Shown here in pieces: positions 1 to 11,244 of a stretch of 64,000 nt of DNA. The notes under the pieces were generated by a model. That model saw nothing but the letters and a program-made list of their open reading frames with translations. It did no database searches and was not told where the DNA came from. Position 1 is the first letter of the stretch. Every line of letters begins with the position of its first letter. The translations under genes and the position numbers were made by a program. The stretch comes from Skeletonema tropicum (taxonomy: Eukaryota > Bacillariophyta > Thalassiosirophyceae > Thalassiosirales > Thalassiosiraceae), in NCBI GenBank assembly GCA_037178625.1, contig CM074131.1, positions 2,790,001 through 2,854,000 on the forward strand. The letters run 5' to 3'.

Positions 1-1
1 A

Positions 2-2004
2 CGAGCGTCACGAGAATGTAGTCGGAGAGGATTGAAGTTGGCAAGTCGATGGGCTTCGGAACAGTTGATGGGGTTGGCCTCACCATCACCTTCAGCAGCA
101 GTAGCAGCAGCAACATCAGATGAAAATCACTCATTATTATTGTCTGAAGAGCGGTGTCAACCAAACGATGTGGAGCTGTACGCAATATCACTATTTGACC
201 TAGGTGAATACAGCCGAGCAGCTCACGTACTCAGTTCGTCATCATCCACCAGCAGCAGTAACGATTCATCCTCCTCCTTCTCGGATGGATCATTGGGACA
301 AATAACGCCACCCCGTGACGATTTGACATCTCTTGGAGTATACCTTCGCGCATTCTCCTTGTACCTCGACGGTGAGCGGCGTAAGGAAGAACAGGTTACA
401 GAATTACGGGATCCACTGGAACGGACAAAGTTGGTGAATTCGAATTTACCCCAGCTTGAGGCGGACTTGCGACGGTCCAATGAGTTAGGGGTATTGGATG
501 CGTTTGGTCTATATGTGTATGGGGTTGTGCTGAAGGAACTGCGGGGAGCAAAACGTGCACCGGTTGGAGAACGACACAAGACAACTCACGAATTCAACCA
601 AACTATGGATGCAAGAACGGATGAATCTGTCGGTGATGCAGCTCATGTGATCCTAATTCGATCCATTTTAAAGTATCCGTTCAACTGGTCGGCATGGCTT
701 GATTTGGGAGAGCTCTGCGTAGATGATTCTTCGATTGATCAAGAAGTAGAGGAGCTACTACTACCAATATCTGATCATTGGATGTATCATTTCTTTTGCG
801 TTCATGTATTCATTGAAGAGAAGGCCAATGAAAATGCCTATTGCAATTATTGAAAAGTTGGCAAATGGCCAAGTGTCCGAAAACGAAGGGCAGCCACAAG
901 GGTTCTTCATTCAGAGTGCCTACCTCCAATCGCAGTTAGCTATGGCATATTACGACATTCGTGATTATGATTCCGCTCACGATCACTTTCTGGCACTTGC
1001 GGAGAGAGAACCATATCGTCTGGACAACATGGATGCATTCTCCAATGTCCTTTACGTGAAAGATCAAAAGGTGGCATTATCCCATCTTGCTCATAGATCA
1101 GTCACAGTGGACAAGTACCGTCCAGAAACGTGTATTATCGTTGGAAATTACTACTCGAGCAAAGGACGACATGAAAAGGCAGTACAGTACTTCCAACGAG
1201 CACTGAAACTGGATCGTTCGTACTTGAGTGCATGGACATTACTAGGACACGAATACATAGAAATGAAAAATACGGCGGCTGCAATAGAAGCATATCGGCG
1301 TGCAGTGGACATTAGTGATAGAGAGTATCGAGCATGGTACTGGTCTGGGGCAGACATATGAAATTATGAACATGCTGTTGCATGCACTGTTCTACTTTCG
1401 CAAAGCAGCTGCACTTCATCCACACGATGCACGAATGTGGTGTGCCATTGGAGGTTGCCTTCTTGGTCTGGACCGACGAAGCGATGCTGAGAAGAGTTAT
1501 GAGCGAGCTGTGTCATTGGGTGATGGAGAGGGTATTGCCACGAGGAAATTAGCAGAGTTATATCGCGAAGATGGGGATGAGGAGAAGGCTGCCAAGTGCT
1601 ACCTACGTCATTTGGAGCTGAGATATCAATCGCAATTAGCAGTCCCACTCACTGGAGGCAGTGCCGACTCTTCACCCGAGGCTTTTGAAAATGTCGTGAA
1701 TCATGTTCGCGTCGATGAGCCAGAAGCTGAGGCACTTCTATATCTTGCATACTACTATCGCGATAACCTTGAATATGATGCAGCAATCCTGTGTGCAACT
1801 CGACTGGAGGATTATCCTGGACCCGAGAAAGAGCAAGGCAAGGGACTATTGAGAGATATACGCTCACGAATGGATCACAAGGTGGGGCAGAGGAGGCAAA
1901 AGAGGAGATCAAAATCTCCCAAGACACCTGGAAAGGGATTCAATTCATCGATGGACTCAACCTCTGAGGCGAATGCTGAATCTTCATTCGAGTTTTCTCC
2001 TTGA
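2..2004 (+). CDS. CDC23: APC8/CDC23, anaphase-promoting complex TPR subunit (5' partial)
   Basis: This is a TPR scaffold subunit of the anaphase-promoting complex, the ubiquitin ligase that drives metaphase exit. The reading frame is already open at the window edge (SRRGLKLASRW), so the start lies upstream. Family hallmarks are the HWMYHFF helix, PYRLDNMDAFSNVLYV, DKYRPETCIIVGNYYS, ALKLDRSYLSAWTLLGHEYIEMKNT and AWYGLGQTYEI, in the usual order. The frame changes twice. Near 1341 one extra base separates AWY from GLGQTYE; these blocks are contiguous in the family, so no intron fits. Between about 806 and 853 the frame also advances by one; alignment length favours an extra base, although a 52-nt GT-AG intron (806-857) would also restore the frame. 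Downstream frames carry further TPRs and a basic, serine-rich tail. Identity is secure; the exact model is not. Confidence 0.9.
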
Positions 2005-2275
2005 GAGAGTTCCACTTTTAACGAAATGAAAATAGAAGAATATAATATAATCATTATAAATAAGACACAAGCATGTCTTCACATCTACCAGACTAAGTTA
2101 CAATTCGCCAGCCACGGTAGCGGCGTGCAACTGTGCATTCCAATGCACATTACTAGAGAGTATGGTTGAGGTCAAGAACAATACGGCTGGCTAGAGTTAA
2201 TCCAAATATAATCCTAACACTGAGTCTGAACAGTGCGCCTTCAATCAAAATCATTAACACACAAAACAAACGAAG

Positions 2276-4866
2276 CTAGAACTTCATCTGCATCTTGTTC
2301 ACACTGTCGAGGGATCCTTTTAGTCCATCAATCTTATCATCAAGCTCATCAATCATGGCGTCCAAAGATTCATCGTGGGGGAGCATCTCAGCCCAATCCG
2401 AATCGGATACAACACGAGAAAAACTCTCAAGTTGCTCCTTGAACGCATTGTACAAGCAATAGTTTGTTTGGAAGTTCAATATCGTCTCAATGAATTCATG
2501 TAGCGAGAGTAGATATTCAAAAGCAGATTTGATGATTTCATCTGTTTCTTCTTCATTGATCATAGCAGCACGCTTCTCTGCCAAGAACTTGCGCTTCTCC
2601 GAAGCCCTCTCCCGTCCACGCTCTCGGAGCAGCTGTTTAGTCATGGCATCATCCATTTTCTTTCTGAACATAGACGTGAATTTGCTCACGATGCTCTCGT
2701 TCAAATCAATCTCTTCACCTTCGTCATCAGTGTCGTTTTCTGGTGGGCGGAAATTGGGAATGTTGGGATCGAGACAAGAATAATAAGGCTCGATGGCAAG
2801 ATGTGTAGTCGCTGCAGCATTTTCCATCAATGCCCACACCATGTCATCAAATTCGTTGGTGACAAAGCTTTCCATGCCAGGGCAAATGTCAAACAAATGT
2901 TTCGTATCCGGCAATGCACTGATGTCCTGGAGAGCCACCTGAAATAGATTACGGAAGATGGTCCCAGCATGCTTGATAAAAAAGTTGATGCCGGGATGCA
3001 TGGCAGTTTTCGAGGTAGTCTTCACAATGCTGAGCGTAGCCCTCTCCCAGTTCTCCCTCTGAAGAGATCCTTGAAGGTAGCCGGCCCCAGAAGCAACGAA
3101 GTCTCTCATCTCTCCGACATTGGGAAATGACTCTATACAAAAACCAAGAACAAGAACAACAAAAGTCAGATACAAGCAACAAAAGCAACCACGTTGTCTG
3201 AACAATTTTTCCTTACCTAACATAGTCGCTTTCATCAATTCTTTTGCCCTTTGGAATTGCTTCCCTCCGATGAACTTCTTCTCCGCATAGACATGATCTG
3301 GGAGCCCTTCTTTCCTTTCAATCAATGTATGAATAAGATCACGCCACCTCTCCTCATCTTCGACACTTGCCACCGTGCCCAAAGTGCGATCAGCCCATTC
3401 TGAATCATCTTCCCTGTCCAACTCATCATCAAGATCCATAAGGGACTCGGGAAACTTGACAGCAGCTTCAAGATCTCCATCCAAGTAATCTCCTACGCGC
3501 TTGCAAGCCAATTGCAACAAGTCTCCGACCTTTCGCTTCAAAAACTCAGGATTCCGATACTTTCTTTTCCCTTCAAGTATCTCCTTCTCCTTGCGACACT
3601 TAGACAGTTCCTCTCTAATAGACCTGAGTACTTCGGGCAAACGAGCTGCTGTATCAAGTAACATCACCTCACGCATCTTATTCTTGGCAGCAGAGAATCC
3701 GATCCTTGATGTGATTTCAGAGCTGAGCTTGGGATTTTCAGGGTCTAACTCACGAAACTTAGCGTGAGCTGAGATCCAGCCCTGAAACTTCTCTTGCTCA
3801 TAGGTCGTAGCTTTTTCGAGGAGCTCCTTCCGCAGCAAGAAGAGTTGGTCTGGTTCAAGATCCTCACGATCAAGGGTCGGTGTGATACTCACATAAGGGA
3901 AGATTCCTAATTCATGGTATTCGGAGAAGAATTTGTTGGCCTTGTTCGTAGTCCTTGAATCGTCAAGATTCTTGTCATATTTGGTCATGATTACTATGGC
4001 ATCCGATTTCCAGTCTTTTCCATTGGAGGTAGATTCAAATGTCTCATCACAGAAGTCGATGATAGCATTCGTAGAGAACTCTTTCGGCTCGACTAGGACA
4101 CATAGTTTGGAGCGAGGCTTCTTCATGGTATCACGAAGGATCTTCTTGATAGCATCACGATTGTCTTGGCCGGCGCCCTTGTTGGAGATGATCCCGGGCG
4201 TGTCCACAAAGCACATATTTTGCACATTGTTAGCGCGGTACACAAGTTTCAAAGACTCGCAGCTGAAAGTGTCCTTATTCGCTAGGGCCCTGTTGTGTTG
4301 AGTAATGGCAACGAATGCCTCCTCAATGGTCAATCCCTGAAGGGGTGAATTTTCCAATTCTTTTCCACTCAGCTCGCAGGTCGGCACGCTGAGATTACTC
4401 ACGTGAATGCATGTTGTGTCTAGAGGGCAGCGTGTTCCCGTACCTTCTTGAACAATGTTGACCTGAACAAGACTATATTGTGAGTGATATGACTGAAGAC
4501 TGAAGCGATAACACGTGCAATAAAATGAGTGGCAACAAAACTTACTGGGGCATTCATGAATCTCTCCATAATAGTCGACTTTCCAGCAGACTGCATTCCA
4601 CAAATAACAAAAGTTATGAAGGGTGCGGGTTTGTCTAACTTATCTTGGTAGAGTTTGTTGACATCGGCGACGAAGGTGACGAGATCATCCTCATTTTTCG
4701 AGAGCAATTTGGCAAACTTCTCATCTTTGGCATTATTGCCTCGGGCAGCTCCATTCGTCTCAATCTGGCATCCATCGCTTTCATCGGCCAAGGCTTTGGC
4801 CTGCGCCTTCTTCTGCCGGCGTTCAAAACGTTTAGCTCTACGATCCACGGTACGATCACTCGTCAT
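2276..4866 (-). CDS. Dynamin-like large GTPase, three exons
   Basis: The model is three exons (4546-4866, 3217-4462, 2276-3132) with GT-AG introns of 83 and 84 nt, giving 807 residues. After a charged N-terminus comes the GTPase domain: P-loop GMQSAGKST near residue 90, switch I threonine in GTGTRCPLDT, DTPG near residue 185 and TKYD near residue 260. The C-terminal half is helical and charged, consistent with dynamin middle and effector regions. I see no PH or proline-rich domain. The first intron falls just after the P-loop at MNAP/VNIV. It could act in membrane fission or remodelling, but the subfamily is unclear: it lacks the close ARC5 similarity of the second dynamin in this window. It is transcribed divergently from RPL22. 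The start was chosen as the first ATG of the open frame. Confidence 0.85.
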
Positions 4867-5249
4867 GATTTGTTGATTTATGGCTGCTGGGTTGTGGGTG
4901 GGATCTAACTGCTCCTAGAATTGCGTTTTCAGGTGGATAGAGTGTGCGAAATTTTCACAGAGCCTCTGTTTGACACCCGCATGATTCATTTTCACCCCAA
5001 AGATTTGATTCCCGGCGGGGATATTGTAGGTGCGACATTATTATTCGGCAGGGGGCCGGCATCTCGCAACTTCCACTCCTTTCTCCATAAGAAGATGGGA
5101 GTCTTCCACCAAAATCTTACCTTTTACTTAATTTTTTGCGTCTGTCTTCGTCCGTGACCGGATTTGCCTCCTCTTTTTCAACTCTTTTTCATCACACTCG
5201 TCACATAACTTCACTCAACACAAGTTTATCATCCAACAACACCGGCAAA
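4867..5249. promoter_or_regulatory. Divergent spacer between dynamin-like gene and RPL22
   Basis: This 383-nt gene-free stretch separates two divergently transcribed genes and must hold both promoters. The part next to RPL22 is pyrimidine-rich, as expected upstream of a ribosomal protein gene. I see no recognisable TATA box or other defined element. Confidence 0.35.
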
Positions 5250-5908
5250 ATGGTAAGAGATCTGCTTCGGATCCGCCTAATCATACCCACTTAAGGAACG
5301 GCTGCCCCTGTTTCTCTGCTCTGAGAGCAATGATTCTGGGAGGCGAGCTGGTGCTTCGGCATTATTCCTTGTGGTAATTGAGGGCCGCCATTCGCGTAGG
5401 TGGATAGAACATCCCCTCGCGTTTAGCGACAATCAAACAGGGCTACCTTGGGAAATACTTGGGCTTTCAGAATAAGGCTGCTTCGAATCGATCACGGAAC
5501 TCATTAAATTGCGTATTTATTTTGTTTCTATTACTATCACAGGCAAAGGGAAAGGCTAAGAAGAGCACCGTCAAGTTCGTCATTGACTGCGCTGCACCTG
5601 TCGACGATAAGGTTCTTGACATTGCTTCTTTCGAGAAGTACCTCAACGAGCGTATCAAGGTTGGAGATGGAAAGACCGGCAACCTCGCCCAATGTGGAGT
5701 TGTCATCACCCGTGACCGCACCAAGATCACTGTTGCCAGTCCACAGGACCTTAACTTCTCCAAGCGTCAATTGAAGTACCTTTCCAAGAGATACCTCAAG
5801 AAGCAACAATTGCGTGATTACTTGCGTGTTATTGCTGGATCCAAGAACTCCTACGAGCTTAAGTACTACCAAATCACCGCTGGTGATGAGGAGGAAGCTG
5901 AAGAGTAA
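5250..5908 (+). CDS. RPL22: Ribosomal protein eL22
   Basis: This is a component of the large cytosolic ribosomal subunit. Exon 1 is only the ATG (5250-5252); a 290-nt GT-AG intron (5253-5542) follows, and exon 2 runs from 5543 to 5908. The joined 122-residue protein begins MAKGKAKKSTVKFVIDC and contains the family blocks FEKYLNERIKVGDGKTGNLAQ, FSKRQLKYLSKRYLKKQQLRDYLRVIA and YELKYYQI, ending in an acidic tail. Length and tail match eukaryotic eL22. An intron directly after the start codon is common in ribosomal protein genes. Codon use is strongly biased to C-ending codons, as expected for high expression. Confidence 0.97.
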
Positions 5909-6554
5909 ACTAGAAGCCGAATATGAGCAACACTATAAACTTTTTGTAATTCATAAGTAAACTGTTTCAATAGCATCAACAGATGCCTCTTTGCGTGAAC
6001 TACACTCACATCACTCGCTTTAATCATGATTAGTGAGGAACTCAGGAGATGGTTTGTACTGCAAATTTGTCATAGCCTGCACTCCTTCAGATAAGTAACA
6101 TGCAGCGCAGTTGAGGAGAACAAATCTCACCGCTTTCCCTTAAGATCGGTGGTGTACTCGATAGGAGGAGTCCTACTGATAACACCAGCACTACAACATG
6201 CTTCCTGATACGGTCAGTTGATGCAATTGCATCATATCAGCGATGAACTTCTGTCCAGAACATAATAATATAGCAGGCACGCAGAGGACTAGAGAAGAAT
6301 AAATGTAACATAAATTTAAAGTACGAAGGATCTGTAAATGTTAGATTAGAAACGGTTCACCATATGATATTTATACAAAGCTTTCGTTTACACATTTTAA
6401 ACTACAGATTAGCTCACTAGTTTTCTTGTCATTACAAGCAAAAAAAGGTAAGTATTTCAATTGATGAACTAATTGCCAAATATCCTCCATTCTGGTCAAT
6501 CTCCCTCTATCGACCAAGATCTACAGCAAAAGGTTTCACCTTCAGCCCTTAGGC
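5909..6554. other. Gene-free spacer before the satellite
   Basis: This holds the RPL22 3' UTR and then AT-rich sequence with no open frame or repeat that I can support. The last ~100 bases grade into the degenerate first unit of the satellite array. Confidence 0.5.
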
Positions 6555-9500
6555 CTCATCAAGTAGTCCATTATGGACGGTGATGATACTAAAAAAGCAT
6601 ATCAGCACTACTCAGACGTTTGACGTGCGTAGAGACGTTGCTACAGTCTCGTACCTGATATGATGGGTCCAGTGTGGGCTGGCCAGCAACAACACATTCT
6701 ACCACTACTAAATCGTATCTATCGTCGTGAATATGAGCATGAGCCGCTTCTAGTGGTCCATTATAGCCGGTAATGATAAGTTAGAAGCACACTGGAGCTC
6801 CTCAGACTGCTGTCGTGCGTAGAGGTGTTGCTACAGTCTCGTACCTGATATGAGAGGACAGTGTGGGCTGGCCAGCAGCACCACATTCTACCACTACCAA
6901 ATCGTATCTACTCGTCGTGAATATGAGCATGAGCCGCTTCTAGTGGCCCATTATAGCCGGTAGTGATACGTTAGAAGCATAATGGAGCCTCTCAGACTGC
7001 TGTCGTGCGTAGAGACGTTGTTACAGTCTCGTACCTGATATGAGAGGTCCAGTGTGGGCTGGCCAGCAACACCACATTCTACCACTACCAAATCGTATTA
7101 CTCGTCGTGAATATGAGCATGAGCCGCATCTAGTGGTCCATTATAGCCGGTAGTGATACGTTAGAAGCATAATGGAGCTCCTCAGACTGCTGTCGTGCGT
7201 ACAAGCGATGCTACAGTCTCGTACCTGATATGAGAGGTCCAGTGTGGGCTGGCCAGCAACACCACATTCTACCACTACCAAATCGTATTACTCGTCGTGA
7301 ATATGAGCATGAGCCGCTTCTAGTGGCCCATTATAGCCGGTAGTGATACGTTAGAAGCACATTGGAGCTCCTCAGACTGCGGTCGTGCGTAGAGACGTTG
7401 TTACAGTCTCGTACCTGATATGAGAGGTCTAGTGTGGGCTGGCCAGCAACACCACATTCTACCACTACCAAATCGTATTACTCGTCATGAATATGAGCAT
7501 GAGCCGCATCTAGTGGTCCATTATAGCCGGTAGTGATAAGGTAGAAGCACATTGGAGCTCCTCAGACTGCTGTCGTGCGTAGAGACGTTGCTACAGTCTC
7601 GTACCTGATATGAGAGGTCCAGTGTGGGCTGGCCAGCAACACCACATTCTACCACTACCAAATCGTATTACTCGTCGTGAATATTAGCATGAGCCGCATC
7701 TAGTGGCCCATTATAGCCGGTAGTGATACGTTAGAAGCACATTGGATCTCCTCATACTGCTGATGTGCGTAGAGACGTTGCTACAGTCTCGTACCTGATA
7801 TGAGAGGTCCAGTGTGGGCTGGCCAGCAACACCAAATTCTACCACTACCAAATCGTATTACTCGTCATGAATATGAGCATGGGCCGCTTCTAGTGGCCCA
7901 TTATAGCCGGTAGTGATACATTAGAAGCACATTGGACCTCCTCATAATGCTGTCGTGCGTACAAGCGATGCTACAGTCTCGTACCTGATATGAGAGGTCC
8001 AGTGTGGGCTGGCCAGCAACACCACATTCTACCACTACCAAATCGTATCTATCATCGTGAATATGAGCATGAGCCGCATCTAGTGGTCCATTATAGCCGG
8101 TAGTGATACGTTAGAAGCACATTGGAGCTCCTCATAATGCTGTCGTGCGTAGAGATGTTGCTACAGTCTCGTAACTGATATGAGAGGTCTAGTGTGGGCT
8201 GGCCAGCAACACCACATTCTACCACTACCAAATCGTATTACTCGTCGTGAATATGAGCATGAGCCGCTTCTAGTGGTCCATTATAGCGGTAGTGATACGT
8301 TAGAAGCATAATGGAGCTCCTCAGACTGCTGTCGTGCGTACAAGCGATGCTACAGTCTCGTACCTGATATGAGAGGTCCAGTGTGGGCTGGCCAGCAACA
8401 CCACATTCTACCACTACCAAATCGTATTACTCGTCGTGAATATGAGCATGAGCCGCTTCTAGTGGCCCATTATAGCCGGTAGTGATAAGTTAGAAGCACA
8501 TTGGAGCTCCTCAGACTGCTGTCGTGCGTACAAGCGATGCTACAGTCTCGTACCTGATATGAGAGGTCTAGTGTGGGCTGGCCAGCAACACCACATTCTA
8601 CCACTACCAAATCGTATTACTCGTCGTGAATATGAGCATGAGCCGCATCTAGTGGCCCATTATAGCCGGTAGTGATACGTTAGAAGCATAATGGAGCTCC
8701 TCAGACTGCTGTCGTGCGTACAAGCGATGCTACAGTCTCGTACCTGATATGAGAGGTCCAGTGTGGGCTGGCCAGCAACACCACATTCTACCACTACCAA
8801 ATCGTATCTATCAGTCGTGAATATGAGCATGAGCCGCTTCTAGTGGCCCATTATAGCCGGTAGTGATACGTTAGAAGCACATTGGAGCTCCTCAGACTGC
8901 TGTCGTGCGTACAAGGCGATGCTACAGTCTCGTACCTGATATGAGAGGTCCAGTGTGGGCTGGCCAGCAACACCACATTCTACCACTACCAAATCGTATC
9001 TATCGTCGTGAATATGAGCATGAGCCGCTTCTAGTGGTCCATTATAGCCGGTAGTGATAAGTTAGAAGCACACTGGAGCTCCTCAGACTGTGGTCGTGCG
9101 TAGAGGTGTTGCTACAGTCTCGTATCTGATTTGATGGTGATGGGTCCAGTGTGGGCTGGCCAGCAACACCACATTCTACCACTACCAAATCGTATCTATC
9201 GTCGTGAATATGAGCATGAGCCGCTTCTAGTGGTCCATTATAGCCGGTAGGGATAAGTTAGAAGCACACTGGAGCTCCTCAGACTGTGGTCGTGCGTAGA
9301 GGTGTTGCTACAGTCTCGTACCTGATATGAGAGGACAGTGTAGGCTGGCCACAGCACCACATTCTACCACTACCAAATCGTATCTATCGTCGTGAATATG
9401 AGCATGAGCCGCTTCTAGTGGACCATTATAGCCGGTAATGATAAGTTAGAAGCACATTGGAGCTCCTCAGACGAAAAAAAAAAATTAACGGAAATCTTAA

Positions 9501-10203
9501 AGTACGTCATGGTTGGCCCTCCAGGGGCGAAATTATCTACAATTATCTAGAGCAATGTCACAAGTTACTACCCTTCGAGTGTAATTTAGCAAATAACCAT
9601 CAGTTTTTCCATCACCCCGGAATTAGCAAAGAGGCAGTGATATGAAATTCCAAACCAAGTAATGGTCTTTTTTCCCAGATCGCACTCCGAGCTGCGACAC
9701 CTCAAACAGCCAGGATTTGGCACGGGGGAGACTCGAACCCAAGACCCCGAACCAGAAGAGAGTGTGGGCTGGCCAGCAACACCACATTCTACCACTACCA
9801 AATCGTATCTACTCGTCGTGAATATGAGCATGAGCCGCTTCTAGTGGTCCCATTATAGCCGGTAGTGATAAGTTAGAAGCATAATGGAGCTCCTCAGACT
9901 GCTGTCGTGCGTACAAGCGATGCTACAGTCTCGTACCTTATATGAGAGTTCCAGTGTGGGCTGGCCAGCAACACCACATTCTATCACTACCAAATCGTAT
10001 CTACTCGTCGTGAATATGAGCATGAGCCGCTTCTAGTGGACCATTATAGTCGGTAATGATAAGTTAGAAGCATTATGGAGCTCCTCAGACTGCTAGTCGT
10101 GCGTACAAGCGATTGCTACAGTCTCGTACCTGATATGAGAGTTCCAGTGTGGGCTGGCCAGCAACACCACATTCTACCACTACTAAATCGTATCTATCGT
10201 CCT
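6555..10203. repeat. 190-bp tandem satellite array, about 18 units
   Basis: The marker GTGTGGGCTGGCCAGCA recurs near 6672, 6861, 7052, 7242, 7432, 7622, 7812, 8002, 8192, 8381, 8571, 8761, 8953, 9149, 9338 (one base changed), 9762, 9954 and 10147. Spacing is 189-196 bp except across one interruption. Central units are highly alike, while the first and last units are degenerate, as expected if unequal exchange homogenises the centre. One segment before the conserved TACAGTCTCG exists in two main versions (AGAGACGTTG and ACAAGCGATG) that switch along the array; a third (AGAGGTGTTG) sits near both ends. Short open frames inside the units repeat with the unit and carry no protein-like signature. 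Function unknown. Confidence 0.95.
9474..9760. other. Foreign insert in the satellite with A-tract and tRNA-like B box
   Basis: About 287 bp of unrelated sequence replaces roughly 70 bp of one satellite unit. It begins on the + strand with an 11-A tract. On the - strand near 9729-9745 it contains GGGTTCGAGTCTCC, close to the RNA polymerase III B-box consensus, and the A tract then reads as a T-run at the far end. A tRNA-derived SINE is possible. I see no convincing A box or clover-leaf and no target-site duplication; the loss of unit sequence suggests insertion with deletion. Confidence 0.4.
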
Positions 10204-10535
10204 CAATACGCGCTTTTGCCTTTTTTATCCTTTTCTGTGATAGATTGGGATTCTTTTTATTGCATTTTCTGAAAAACCAGCATCCACATGTTGGTTCTCT
10301 TTGATAATAAGTTCAGGTAATGTCGATTGCAATACTTTGGGCAATACAATAATATTGGATTGACTTGTGATAAGTAGTAAATAAGACACCTTTAGTTCTT
10401 TTGAGACATTTTTGTACTCATGAGGTTTAGTGTACACCTGAGCTCTGTCGTCATTACCATTTGTAAGTTGGAAGTATTTGAGCTTGTAAACTTGTTTTTA
10501 GTTGTCCTCTACATCGATCAATTTCTGTTTATCAA
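10204..10535. other. Gene-free spacer after the satellite
   Basis: AT-rich sequence between the last satellite unit and the end of the ISG12-like gene. Nothing beyond its likely 3' UTR is visible. Confidence 0.4.
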
Positions 10536-10949
10536 TTAATCAAGATCTGCAACAGATGATTTGACCTTCATTTTACTCTTCCCTTCTCCACTGCCTAAAC
10601 CATCAAGGCTTCCAAAAGATAAACTGGAAGCCTTATTCTGAACTTCTTCTTGTGCATCCTCTTCTTCATCCTCAAAAGACTTCCGCGGCTCTGGCAATTC
10701 AGCAAGACCAATAGCTCCCGCAGCCATGCTAACAGTACCCGCAGCGGCACCTATTGCATTTAGAGCCCCAGACATTCCTGCGCTTTGCAACGAAGCAAAT
10801 GCACTTCTAGCAGCAACATTTCCGATGCCAGATTGGATTGACGCTGCGATGGATCCTGCTGCGATACCCTCAGCTGTAAAGCCAATGGCAGGGAGCACCG
10901 CGCATCCGGCAGCAACCGCTCCAGCGATAAGAGACACAATAAGCCCCAT
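10536..10949 (-). CDS. ISG12 (IFI6/IFI27)-family small membrane protein
   Basis: This is a 137-residue single-exon protein. Residues 1-90 are a run of small hydrophobic residues (Gly, Ala, Ser, Ile) with the family block IGFTAEGIAAGSIAASIQSGIG, followed by AARSAFASLQSAGMSGALNAIGAAAG. This is the pattern of the interferon-induced 6-16 family, whose animal members are small multi-pass proteins of mitochondria, ER or nuclear envelope. The last ~45 residues are an acidic-then-basic soluble tail (FEDEEEDAQEEV, then KSKMKVKSS). The ATG was chosen because MGLIVSLIAGAVAAG starts the first hydrophobic helix. The gene is divergent from the kelch gene across a spacer of about 300 bp. Family assignment rests on the glycine/alanine pattern and is moderate; the role in a protist is unknown. 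Confidence 0.7.
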   Translation of the reverse strand: MGLIVSLIAGAVAAGCAVLPAIGFTAEGIAAGSIAASIQSGIGNVAARSAFASLQSAGMSGALNAIGAAAGTVSMAAGAIGLAELPEPRKSFEDEEEDAQEEVQNKASSLSFGSLDGLGSGEGKSKMKVKSSVADLD

Positions 10950-11086
10950 GATTACAATCCAATTGGACAATAACAACAGGCAGTGAAAGGATATGGATGG
11001 TGTGGTCGTGAAATTTTCAGAGGACTTCTGTTGAAACCTTTCAACATTTTATGACTGCCAACTGCCAGACTTGGAGCAAGTAATCT

Positions 11087-11111
11087 AACGCGCCAATTTT
11101 TTTGGCGCGTT
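11087..11111. promoter_or_regulatory. Perfect inverted repeat containing E2F-like TTGGCGCG sites
   Basis: Two 10-base arms (AACGCGCCAA and TTGGCGCGTT) flank five T residues in the spacer between the divergent ISG12-like and kelch genes. Each arm with the central T run contains TTTGGCGC, the consensus for E2F/DP factors. It could serve one or both promoters; a hairpin role is an alternative. Confidence 0.4.
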
Positions 11112-11244
11112 TTGCTTTCTATGCCTTGCTTTGTCCTCATGCACCATGACCATGTTTGTTGTGTTGTCGGCATGGTACATAAGTAACCTTCACCATTGCG
11201 TATCTACCGCATAAATCACAGCACCAACATTGAAGCACTGTAAA

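Noticed and set aside
806..857. A 52-nt intron in APC8
   Set aside because: It has GT and AG ends and restores the frame, but would delete about 17 residues that align in length with the conserved TPR helix. It is kept only as an alternative.
2233..2442. Small + strand frame over the dynamin 3' end
   Set aside because: It is a shadow of the dynamin-like coding sequence on the other strand.
9700..9760. A tRNA gene on the - strand
   Set aside because: Only a B-box-like stretch is present; acceptor stem, anticodon arm and A box cannot be built.
6555..10203. Proteins encoded by the satellite (for example a ~60-residue frame on the - strand)
   Set aside because: The frames recur only because the DNA repeats, are interrupted in many units and have no protein-like composition.
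6555..10203. CRISPR array
   Set aside because: Whole 190-bp units repeat with no short direct repeat plus unique spacers, and the window is eukaryotic.
6555..10203. Satellite as the centromere of the chromosome
   Set aside because: Nothing in the sequence identifies CENH3 binding, and known diatom centromeres are not defined by such satellites.
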